A stretch of 64,000 nt of DNA from Corticium candelabrum (lineage: Eukaryota; Porifera; Homoscleromorpha; Homosclerophorida; Plakinidae): positions 1,493,521 to 1,557,520 of the forward strand of contig NC_085086.1 in assembly GCF_963422355.1 (NCBI RefSeq), written 5' to 3'. This document shows positions 1 through 12,100 of this stretch, in pieces (within the stretch, counting starts at the first letter, position 1; every line of letters starts with the position of its first letter). The notes under the pieces were generated by a model. The model did no database searches. It was not told the origin of the DNA and saw only the letters and a program-made list of their open reading frames with translations. The translations under genes were made by a program, and so were the position numbers.

Positions 1-138
1 ACACTAATTTTTGGATATGAATACGTCGTAGCTAATAGTAAGTAGATCACGAGATGTTGTCTTTACTGATCACGAGACGTTTCCCTGACATGGTACTTGA
101 GTAGCTAGCCTTTGCTCTCGGTGCATGAGTATACAGTA

Positions 139-3100
139 ATGAGCGCATCAGTTGACAGTCTACCTAAAACACCACAAGAAGAAAACAACTTGCTTGACTA
201 TTCGCTTACAGTTGAAAAGAAAAAAGAAGAAGATGATGGAACGGATTGGCCGGCTCGTTCCAAATGGCTAAAAGGTGTGCGCGTTGTCTTCAGGATTGTC
301 CTCTTTCTTGCTGTTTTGGCCTGTCTAGTCATGTCGAAACTGTCGTTTTTGATCATGGCACAACATTTCAATGACACAAACTCGTCGTCTACCCTCAAAT
401 CGGCTGAAACTAGGAAAACTAACAAAGCGGCCAATTTTTGGCGTCTCCTCTTGGCACTAATGATTCCAAGCCTATTTTCTTTCGTTCGCTCCATTTGGTG
501 CGGTCTGTTCAGTCGCTCTCGGAGAAACTACCCGTGGCCGAGGAAGACAGCTATTCTTGTTGTAAGCTCAAATATCATTTGCATTTTGTTTGTCTCTCAC
601 GTGACAGCATGCAAGTAATTATTTATACAAACTACGCACCTTCACGTTTACTTAGTGCCCTAATAACTGGTACTCGCTTTCCAGTTGTTGACTTGAAGAG
701 GTCTCCTGACCTCTGTGTTTTAGTACTAACCATATATGACATTTGCATAATACGCCCTATAAGGTTCTTGTTACCACCAGTCTGTACCGCTAGCCTCGTC
801 CACAGGCGTTCGCCTCGCTCCTCCATGCAGCACTCGCACGTCACTGGGCCAATGTAACAGCCTCACTCGTCGTTCGACGTCAGCTAGTCATGTGACGCGC
901 GAGCGCGTCACGGAGAAGCGAGGCGAACGCCTGTGGACGAAGCTACTGTAACGCCAAGTTTGCTTTGTGTGACATTCTTGGCACTAAATTACATTACCAA
1001 TTCTTTTGAAACTACAGCAAAGATTGAAAGCTTTATACGTAGAAGGATAGTATTACGATGGCATACTTCATGCAGCGGCGTAGAGACGGAGGGTCCCAGG
1101 AAAGGCTTTGTCCCGTTCAAAATTTTAGGGCGTGATCCATCTGACCAGCCCATATCTTGCTTGGAAATAATACTGATTGAATAACGTAAACTAAACTAAT
1201 CGATATTGTCAATTGAGAGAAATCTTCTCGCTATCTGGCTTGGTCACCCCTTCACTATTTTTACTTCCGACGGAAGAGACGATCTGGTGTACTGTTCCTT
1301 TACATGAGGTTGTCGTGTTACCGTTTTTTTTTGACTGATAAAAATCGAAAACTCGTTTAATTAACGAGTTAGCTAAACTACTAATGGAAAAGCGTCAGCG
1401 AAGCATCACTTTCTTACTGACACGCTGTATTCGCAGTTAATTTGCCTGGCACCATAGCGGATGATAAAATCGAGTACAAGCGCGTCTAGAATGGGATGAA
1501 CCGTACAGCCGAACGAAAGGATCTTTGTGAATCTGGTGGCGCTTATTTTCTCCACTTAACATCTTGCTCAATTATAAGATGAATGGAGAAGCAGTACAGT
1601 GCTAAACCCTCGGCTGGTGTACATGCACGCCACATGGTAAGACATGTGCACAGTGTATGTAAGACAGCTGAGGATCAGGAGGCATGAATGCTCATGGACA
1701 AGTATAAAACCATTTTGAGAAAATGATGGGTATGTAGGAATGCATAGCACTTATTTCAATCATGCTCATCTCCTACATAACAATATTGAGATGCACGTGT
1801 GTGATTTAAGTATCAAGATTGTGATGTGGGAGATGTGCGTAAATGAAATAAGTACTCTCAATCCCTACGTACCCATCATTTTTCAAAACAATTTATACCT
1901 GTTCGTATTCATTTTTTGGTTATAAAGACGAAGTGTATGAAAGTGGGATTAAGTATGTATACGTAGCAGCTGCTGACGGATGTACCTAATAACGTTGAGA
2001 GACAGCACCCCGTTGAACAATTATTTAGTCATGTTCAACTACACGCAACTTTAAAGGGACCGCTAAGGTCACAAGGGTAGTTTAGTACTAGCTAATAATA
2101 GGTAATTACATGCTGTAGGTCAGGGTTACACACGTGACCGAACAACATGGTGTGTTGTGAAGCACTACGCAGAACTGCGTAGCAGCAGTTTACTGATAAT
2201 CCACAGCATCCGGTAACACTGCTCTACCCCGAATTATGCTACTATGCAACCTGTCTCTTTAATCTACTGCATTGATTCCCCCAACAATGGTCACTAATCA
2301 CTACGAGTCCAGTCTGTCCGGCGGTCTGGTTACTCTGTTTGATCGTCGCAGTACTTCCCCGGCTGTTGTTCGGTTGGTTGACCATCTGGTTGAATGGTTT
2401 TTAGCTGTGGTTGTTTATAGGAATGTGAAGCTTGTGGTAATGCTACATCCCATTTCTCTAACCTTGTTCTTTGCTCAGGGGTTCCTACTTTGGCCTCCTG
2501 GTTTTGCTCAGCAGTTGGAGGATTTCTGTGCCGGATTTGATCCGTGTGCTTACGTAATATTTTCTGGTCTCCCAATTGACATCTAAATGACAATGGCCCT
2601 GTCCCTACACAATTTTGGCAGGAAACCAGGCTGCTCCGTCGTTATGATTCCGAGCATAAATTGTGTCTTCCGCTTGTAAAACTCTGTCCCGCACCGTTCG
2701 ATTATGGTCTTCATTTTTGCCTGGCCTGTCTGTTTATCACCCGTTCCTCTAACCCTGGCCTGACCAAGTTCAGGGGGGTCTGGAGTTTTGGTCGCATCAA
2801 GTTTTCGCCCGCTGGAGAAACGCCCGTGGTGGTGTGTGGTGGTGTGTGGTGGTGTGTGGTGTTGTTCGGTATGCAAACCAAAAACGACTAATCCGCTCTT
2901 CCAAAGTACCCATAACCATTTTCTTTACTCCAGCCTTGAATGTCTGGACGGCACTTTCTGTCAGACCATTGGAAGCTGGGTGATATAGTGCAACTTTGAT
3001 ATGTTTGAAGCCATTCTGCCTCATAAACACTAAAAACACACTGCTGGTAAAACATGGCCCCGTACCCGAGGCTACCGCGTCTAGGAGTCCGTGTTGAACA

Positions 3101-6100
3101 AAAGCTTGCGCAATATTTCATACCGCATCAAGCCGTTAGATGCCTGTCCAGAGTTGTAACCCTCAATCCACTTCGAGTGTCTGTTTGCATCCGCTATTAC
3201 TAGAAACATTGACCCTAGGAACGGTCCTGCATAGTCCAATGCATCTACTCTTGATCATGGTTTTTGGCCACTGCCATTGGTGTAACGGCGCTGAAGGAGG
3301 GTTTGAGCAGTTTATTTGCCATATTTTACATTTCCTGACCAGCTGTTCCACCTCTGCATTAATGCTTGGCCACCAGACCGCACCCCTTGCCAATCCTCTC
3401 ATCATAGCTGTTCCAGGATGAGCCTCATGAAGCTCTGTCCAAATCCGTGTGTGGCCTGTAGGAGTTATCACAACCCTGGTACCACGAACTACACAGTCAG
3501 CCTCCACGCACAGTTTTCGTGACTCCTAATTTTGTCTTGTCGTACATCTTCTGCTACTTTTTGTGGCCAGTGTTCTCTAACACATGTTCGCACTTGAGAT
3601 AGTACTGGGTCGTTAGTGGTCCACCATGCAACCTGTGTAGCAGTAACTGGAAGCTTTTCCAACTGTTTAATAACGTGAAGTACTGCTTCCGGCTGGCATA
3701 TATGGTGTGGTAGATTCGGTAAGGGCACTCGGCTTAGTGCGTCAGCATTGTTGTGCCTCTTTCCTGCTTTAGGTATTCTGATATCCCGCCAATATCAGCG
3801 CCCTACGTTGAATTCGTGCTGAAGCCGTCACTAGAATGCTTCGGCCTTAAGCAGTCCCTTCAGTGGTTGGTGATAAGACAAAAGTTCAAAGTGTCGGCCA
3901 TAGATATAACGGTTAAATTTTGAATTCCAAAGACAATTGATTGCAGCCCCTTCACAGTCACTCTGTAAAGAATTTTTTCAGCTGCGGATAGCAACCTCGT
4001 GCAAACGCAATGGGATGTACATTCCTGTTTTCAAGCCTGTGCAACAATACGGCACCTAGTCCAAAATGTGAGCCATGGCAACTTAGTATTGCAGTGTACC
4101 TGTACACAAGAAGGCGTCAACAACCGTTTCGATTTCTGGAAGCCCTTGTCTTCATCCTCTGACCATTTCCATGTTGCTTTCTTCTGTAAAAGGGCATGCA
4201 GCAGTGCCAACACTGTCTCTCGATCTGGAAGAAACTTGCTGTAGTAGGTCAACATTCCAAGGTATGCCTTTAACTCTGCTACTTTTCGTGGTTTCGGTGA
4301 TTTCTCGAATGGCCCTCATTTTTGTCTAAGTGGGATGTAATCCATCTCTGTCGATTTGATAGCCTAGATACAACAAAGAACCCCTCTGAAGTGACACTTG
4401 TCTTGTTGCCATCTCAACTCAGTTTCTCTTAGTCTCTTCAAAACTTCTCCCAAGTTTTCCAAGAGCTCAGTCTAAATCTTCCTCGTTATCAAGACATCGT
4501 CAAGGTATACCATGACGCATAGCCTTCCATGATCCCCTAAATATGGCTGGTGCCGACGCTATTCCAAACGGTAATCAGTGGTAACAGAACGTTTCTTTAT
4601 GCGTGTTAACAGTTGTCAGATTTTGGGACTGGTTCTCCCGAATTAACTGGTAGTATACTTGGCTCAGGTCTAGTTTCAGAATGCTACCCCTCGTGCTAAC
4701 TGTGACAGCAAGTCATCTATGTCCGGCAATGGATATCGGTCAATTTTCAATATGGAATTTAACGTTATCTTGTAATCTCGACATACTTACAGTTCTATTG
4801 GACTTCAGCACTGGAACGATTGGTGTGGCCCAATCTAACTTTTCAATGTGCTATTAATACCTGCTGCTTAAAGCCTGAACAGCTCTTCTTCCACTTTCTC
4901 TTTCAGTGTATATGGAACCTTTATTGCCTTATGAAACCTGGTGTTGCTTTTGACTTTGTGTTGTGTGTGGCTTGGATACCTTTCAGTTCTCCAAAGGTCA
5001 TCCTGGAAAATCTCTCGGTTCTCTTCTAACAGCTTCTCTAGGGTACTGTGTGTGTGCAGACTGAACAGTGCCTTCCAATCCACTTGTTTGTGTTGTAACC
5101 AATCTCTACCCTGCCAACTGGGTTCGTTTTATTCCACAACGTGTAACTCCAGTTGTTTAGGAGAGGCTTTGTCTATCCCTTGTACCTTGGCCTTGATAGT
5201 CTCCAACACTTTAATTACTCTGCCCCATATGCTCTCAGTATGGTGGCACTCTCTCTAGAAAGTGGAGGAGACGACCCCATATTCCTTGTACGTCGTGACA
5301 CTAATTATTGTTACCACTGCTCCTGTGCCAATCTCTATTATTAAGCATATCTCATTTATTTTCACTTGTGTCGTCAAGGTAACCGCTTTGAATTTGAATA
5401 CAGGGCATATGGGTTTTATGTCTAAAGATTCTTCTTTGTCATCCTCTTCCCGTTCGCCCTGATGTGCGGTTTTTGATTTTGGCTGTGCTTTCATAATCCG
5501 ACTAGATTTCTTGTCTTGCCCGTTTGATCTACAGACCTGACTGAGGTGTCCCACTTTCTTGCATGCAAAAAATTTGGTTTCTTTAAACCTTCATTCAGTA
5601 GGAGAGTGTCCTGACCATTCACAACGATAACAGGTTTGGAGCATTTGTAGTTGCATTCGGTGTACAGCCGAGCCGCATCACCCTCCGCTTCTTCTGTCGT
5701 GTCAACAACTTTGGACGCCGTTATCTCCCGTGTGACTTTCCCTGCCGCTTCTGTAGCGCTCGCTATTTCCAAAGTCCACGCAAACGGCAACTCATTTTTT
5801 GCGAACAAACGCCGTTGTGTGCGCTCATCGTCAATACCATAAACTAAGAGATAACGGAGCATCTCGTCCATTGTCTCGCCACGCTCGCAAAACTCGTATA
5901 ATGCGCGCCACGCGGATAAAAACTCTACAACTGATACACCCGTATGTCGGACTCTCGAACTGAATCGCAGTTTCTGTACCATGACCAAAGCCTAGTCTGG
6001 GGTTGTAGTGGTTGCACAGAGTCTTCCTAAGATCTGTGAGAAACCTTCTCTCGGTTGCCTGTCGCCGTCAAGTTGCGCAGTAACTTCTACGTGCGTGCGA

Positions 6101-9100
6101 CGACTGCTGAGAGAATAATTGTCTTCATTCTGGACTCATCCATGATGCCGTTGACTTTGAAATAGTACAATATTTGCTCCTCGCACTGCGGCCACTTGTC
6201 GGACTTCGCATCAGAGGCGTCTAGCCTGCCGAACGCTACCACAGGCATTGGTGTGACTGTTGATGTTCCACTGGCTGTGGCTTCGTCCTTCGTCGTCGCC
6301 ATATTAGTGAACACAACTCAACTTCAATTTCCAGTGCTCGCGCCACTAATCTAACGCAACTGGGAACACTGCCCTACCCCGAAATAAGCTACTATGCAAC
6401 CTCTCTCTACTCTGCTACAACTGATAATGGGGGACTTTTTCAAATCTCAGTAAACAATCTCATATCCACGCAACGCTCGATTCTACACGGTCCGAATGAT
6501 AACGAGATTATTAACGCTAGCTGACACTAAACGCTTCAGAAGCCGTGACTTGGCCGGGAGATGTGTATCGAAGTTTAGCTTGGATTTTAGTTAGTTCAGA
6601 ATGCGCCGTTGTTTCCGCAGTGTACAAGAAACTGTTTTTGAGATCACACAAGTTTGTATAGAGAGACATTTTCTTGAGATCAAGATGTAACCAATTTCGA
6701 GTCCTCAGTGTCAACCAACAGTCAACACAACTCGCGCAATCATGGCTTACAGGTAAGTCCTCTTCATAGTCGTGCAGATAATGCTCTACGTCCAACGCAG
6801 AGTAACATGAACAGAACACTCGTGAGTACTTAGCGTTCCCTCACAACTTAATTCGCTGGTGACCACGAATCAAGGCAATTAATATCCATGTTTGTTGACC
6901 ATTGTTGCACAACTTACACCCAACAGATAGCTGCTTTGTCTTGCATGCAGGTTTAGCTATTGTGAGTTTACGTCCCGCTCCCATGTTTTGCTAGCTACGC
7001 GCAAATTTTGTGTGGCACAAACTCTAACCAAACAAAAGAGGTGGAGCCTTATGATGACATCACGTTCGTCTATTGGTCAGTAATGACACAGATTCTCGTC
7101 TGTTGGTCGGAATAGCTTCACTTGCATCTGCGCTAATCGGGTATAAATACGGTCGCACGGTCGTCGTTGGTCAGACGACTACTGTACCATTAGCCTGGAT
7201 ATCCGAGCCTCGGTTATAAGGTTTTTCCTTATAGTTACGCAAAGCGACACCATGAACAAGGCATGACAAGCTCTCGAAAACCAACAGCGTTTGCACCAAT
7301 AATTATCTGACTCCAAGCACTCATAATTTAACCTTCTAGCGGTGAAGCGGCAGCACGACAACATCAGAAGAACTGTATACTATGCAGACCTTCCTACTCC
7401 GATCGGAAGTAAAAAGGGGAGAGGCTGGTTATGGAAGACTATAAACTTGTCTTGTGACTGGTTTAACTTCTGATATAGCAATAGACAGTTTGCTGCAGCA
7501 TAGACAAAAAAGACAAAAGGCGAAAGTCCAACTTGAAATAGTTCTCGTTTTCTACAGTTCCAGTACGCAGACATAAGTGTAAAAGTTGTCTGCAATCAAT
7601 TACTCTAAGTCATATAGATTGGCTGCATTAACATTCTTCTGATAGATCGACAGATTAGTGTATATAGCCAAGATACCCTTCATGTATATACGTAGCTTGA
7701 ATAACCCTAAACGTGGGAAAATTTTAATCAATTGGTAATACCTACTTCTTTGCAAGTCAATATTGATTACATTTATTAGTTAGTATTATTAACATTAATT
7801 GGCTACGTCGCTGAGCAGAATCTGTGCAAGTCAATACATACTTATCGAGGTTACGTTAAATAACACAGTAACTCGACAGTACGAACACACAAGTGGGCGC
7901 CAGCTAGAGAAACAAAAATGGGCCATGCACACACAGACTCGGAAGATAAAGTTGCCGTGCACGTCAACAAGGGTGTGTATTACAACTAAATATGGTCACT
8001 ACTAAATGTATCAATTAACATCTGGAAAACGGCTAATAGATGTATTTACGTTTTAGGGTTTTCTCACGTCAGCTACAGAGAGTGTTGCTCTCTGCATCTT
8101 TACGTTCGTTCTAGCTGCTCGAATTCCTCACTCTGCGATAACCATAATTCTCATGTCCGGAGTTTTCAGCGGCACCATCGTTACTCTCCTAGGACGCATT
8201 TACAAACGTAAACGTCGTCTACAGCAACGTCACGTCCAGAATGACTATGTATACCAACTCGAACAAACAGTAGGCAGCCAGTCTACCACGCACTTTCAAT
8301 CTTGTTGGAATGTGTTGCATAAACTATGGCGCAAGATTTTGAAAAGGAAGCGCTACCGCACTTTCGCTACGTGGACTGCATTCATTTTACAGATATCTGG
8401 CGTTACATCTCTCGTCATAATACTCGTCGTTTTTAACAGCGAGTTTAATAACAATCAGTGGGGTGTGCTTATCTCTATTCCAGTAGTTTTGATCTTGCTG
8501 TCCGTTGTATGGTGTTCGGCTATTCAAGAATACTTGAACACACTGCAGAACACGCCAGCCGACGGTCGAAGAATAGCGAGCGCTCGCTGGAAGAATGGCA
8601 TTCTGACAAACCTTTGGAGAATAATATCGCTTCCGACTGCGGCTATAATTATGTCGCTTATCAAATTTGTCAACTTGGAAGTAGACGTGGACTATTTAGG
8701 GAAAGGCTTAAAACAAGTGCGTGATGATCTGTCCGGAGATACGTTTTTTCTCGTTACCATCTTTTGTACCTGGGGAGCATACATATTGTCATGGTTCTCC
8801 TGTACGACACGAATGCATACGAGCGGATTTGTTTGGCCCCTCCTTCTAGCCACTCCTGTTGCCGTCGCTACGACCTTTGGAGTTTGCTCAAATCATAAGC
8901 TAAAGAACGAGTTAGCTTGCGAACCAGGAAAATATTACGAATACGGTCTTCTTCCCATATGTTTGATTCTGTTGTGGATATCTCAAATTATATGCTGTGT
9001 GTTCTACGTTTGGCGAACAAAACTCATTGCATTGATAAAAGAAGAAAATCTTTTTATTCAATCGTATTACAATTGTCCTTTTACCGATCAGAGTCTGATG

Positions 9101-12100
9101 CTCAACAGAAAGACAGAGTTTGATGATGAGAAAGTGAGAGATCCCCAAAAAGAAGCTCTCGACAGTCACGTGTTTGTCTGCACGACAATGTATCATGAAA
9201 AGCTGCACGAGCAGAAACAGCTCCTTGAGTCGATCCACCGGATAGATCTAGAACAAGGTAGAGAAAAGATTCGCAATTTTGAATCTCACATCTTCTTTGA
9301 CGGTGGCTCTAAAGGCTGTCATATAACACAATTTGCTAATCAGCTCTTCAGTCTTCTTGAAGAAATGCTAAAGATTAAATTGAGTAATGGAGAGAAATGG
9401 GAAACGCCTTACGGACTGCAGATAAAGTGGAATTTGCCTGGAGGTATGCCTTTCTATGTTCACTTGAAAGATCCGCACAAAGTGAGAAAGAAAAAGCGCT
9501 GGAGTCAAGTCATGTACATGTCGTACGTTCTTGACTTTTGCTGTCGAAAATCAAACTTAAATGACGACAACACCTTTATTCTCACGACCGATGCCGATAT
9601 CGAGTTTGATCGCGAAGCCGTCGAAATCATTCTCTATCTTCTATGTCGCGACCAACTCGTCGGCGGAGTGTGCGGTCGTGTCCATCCCCTCGGCAGCGGG
9701 CCGATCGTCTGGTATCAAAAGTTTGATTACGCGGTCGGTCATTGGTTTCAAAAGGTATCCGAACACGTTCTGGGTTCGGTCATGTGCTGTCCGGGATGTT
9801 TCAGTGTCTTTCGGGCACGAGCATTGCGAGAGGTTTTGCCCGAGTATGCGACCAAAGCAGAAAAAGCCAAAGAGTTTTTGACGAAAGACATGGGAGAAGA
9901 TCGATGGCTCTGCACGTTGATGGTTGAGGCAGGTTGGCGACTGGAATACGCGGCTGCTGCAGACAGTTATACATTCTGTCCAGACAGTTTCGACGAGTTT
10001 TATAAACAGCGTAGACGATGGACTCCGTCGACGATGGCGAACTTGATAGAGTTGTGTTCCAATGCCAAAAAGGTAGTAGAAAACAACGACGCCATTTCTA
10101 TCATCTTCATTTTCTATCAAGCAGCAATGATTTTCTCCACCATTATCGCACCGGCCACTGTCATCCTGCTTATGGCGGCCGGTATGAGTTACGCATTCCA
10201 CACATCGCCTCACAATGACAATAGCGGAGAGTACATTGCGTTTCTTGTCTTGTTTCTTTTGGCATCCTTCGTGTATGGCGCCGTGTGCATCAAGTGTGGG
10301 CAGGATACGCAACTAAAAATGGCCAAAGTTTTGACTTTTGTTTTCTCTATTATCATGGCAGTAGTCGTTATAGGAGTGATTGTTCAAATTGCTAATGGAT
10401 TTGAAGGAGCCGAGACACCGACACCTTCGCAACTAAACGCGCCCAGTCCGACACAATCCAGCAAAGGAATCTCTCTTACAGATGTAGCCGTTAGTACATG
10501 GTACTTCGGTGGACTAGCTGCGATTTTTATCATAGCTGGGATTCTTCACACTACCGATGTCATTTGTCTCGTCCATTCTCTATGGTATCTTCTTTGTCTT
10601 CCATCTGGTTATCTCTTTCTTATTATATTTTCGATCTGCAATTTAAACGATCGTTCTTGGGGAACTCGAGAGAAAGTCAATCAAGACCCAAAAAATAAAG
10701 ATATTTGGTCGGTCTTGCGATCATTCATGGATAAATTGAGATATGCGTGTGGTTGTTGCAATTGTTGTCATCCACCAACCTTGAACGAGTCATCACAACA
10801 GAATCCACAATTTCCAAAAGATAAAAAAGAGGAACATGAGAATGACAACGCGGAAGGTAACGGAAATCTTTCGGCTTCGTCTTCGTCAGCACAACAAGCT
10901 GAAAGCGTGAATCAAGCTGCGCCCGCAAGTAAAATCTGTTGTAAATTGTAAAAGTCATTACATGCATATGTACGTTTCATCTTATAGCACCATAATCATA
11001 CAATAAGCAATTTATGCAATTGTCACATGTCGTTAGTGTGCAATAAGTTGCAATGACTTTTACTTGCCGTACATACATTCATCTAAACAGGTACTCGTGA
11101 CAATACTAGCTGAACGTCACGTGGTAGTTGCATAATAACAGACGTTGTATCTTAACTGGAAACAATTGTAGTAGGTATTCCCATCAGAAGATTTCTTAAG
11201 AACATCGGTGTTGCGGTAATATCATTACATAGCTTGTTAATTAAAATAATTGATTAAACGTCCGTACATATAGGATGATGTTTACGCTCCAAATTTTGAA
11301 GCTGCAGGATATCACGACACGTCATTTCTTATCGAAATTCAAGAAGCGGTAAGCTTATATACCTATGTCAACAAAATGCATTGATATTCTAACTTCCTAC
11401 TTAATTCAATAAAGAAATGGAATTTATTGTTGTCTATTTGTATGCAAAGGACATCAGATCACTGGGAGTGAAGAAAGCTGGTCTTGTTCAGCGAATAATC
11501 TGGGCGATTGACGAGCTACCCGACACATCTGTACCATTAGGCGTTCCCGTACATACAAATAACGCTAAATTTTGTAATGAATGTAAGCTCTGTTTTCATC
11601 GATGTTTAGAATAACGTAACTGATTGGTTAGAGTCGCTTGGGCTATCTCAGTACCAACCGCAGTTTGCAGAAGCTGGATACGAAGGAAGAAGTGACATAG
11701 CCAATCTGGTCTCCCTAAATGAAGATATTTTGAAAAATGAAATTGGCGTAACCAAGCCAGGTTTGCTAATTCTAATCACACTGTACTTTGACGTTAGTAC
11801 ATGCAATGTAGTTGATTACATATTTAATAACTTAGTGTACATAGTTGAATTTTTAAACGTACTATTTGTTAGGACATTTGAAAAAGCTTAAAATGGCCTT
11901 GAAAATGGTCAAACATCCAACTAATCGTGAAATGGCAATACTACAAGCAAAACGTGTCATCGATGACTTAGAAAAACTTAGCATGGCTGCCAGCCCAGAG
12001 AGAAATGAAGAGAATATCTTTTGGAATAAACTAAAAGCAACCTGCTTAGAACCAGAATCAGAAATGTACGAAAAGGTTAGTAGTTGACACAAATCTTATG

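Larger units (their letters stand above)
2192..6428 (-). mobile_element. Decayed Gypsy-like LTR retrotransposon with ~70-bp terminal repeats
   Basis: The body reads gag, zinc knuckle, protease, reverse transcriptase, RNase H and integrase from right to left, the Gypsy order. Short direct terminal repeats lie at about 2201-2271 and 6352-6419; they share the core CTACTATGCAACCT and the segment around ACACTGC.CTACCCCGAA. The 9-bp string ACTGATAAT stands immediately outside both (2192-2200 and 6420-6428), suggesting a target duplication, although 4-6 bp is usual for this group. On the minus strand a run GGGGGAA precedes the left repeat (polypurine tract position) and TGGCGCGAGC follows the right repeat (primer-site position). 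Every domain has frameshifts or stops, so the copy is dead. It lies in intron 1 of the chitin synthase gene, antisense to it. Confidence 0.85.

Noticed and set aside
9641..10312. 223-codon minus-strand frame
   Set aside because: Shadow of the chitin synthase catalytic exon on the opposite strand.
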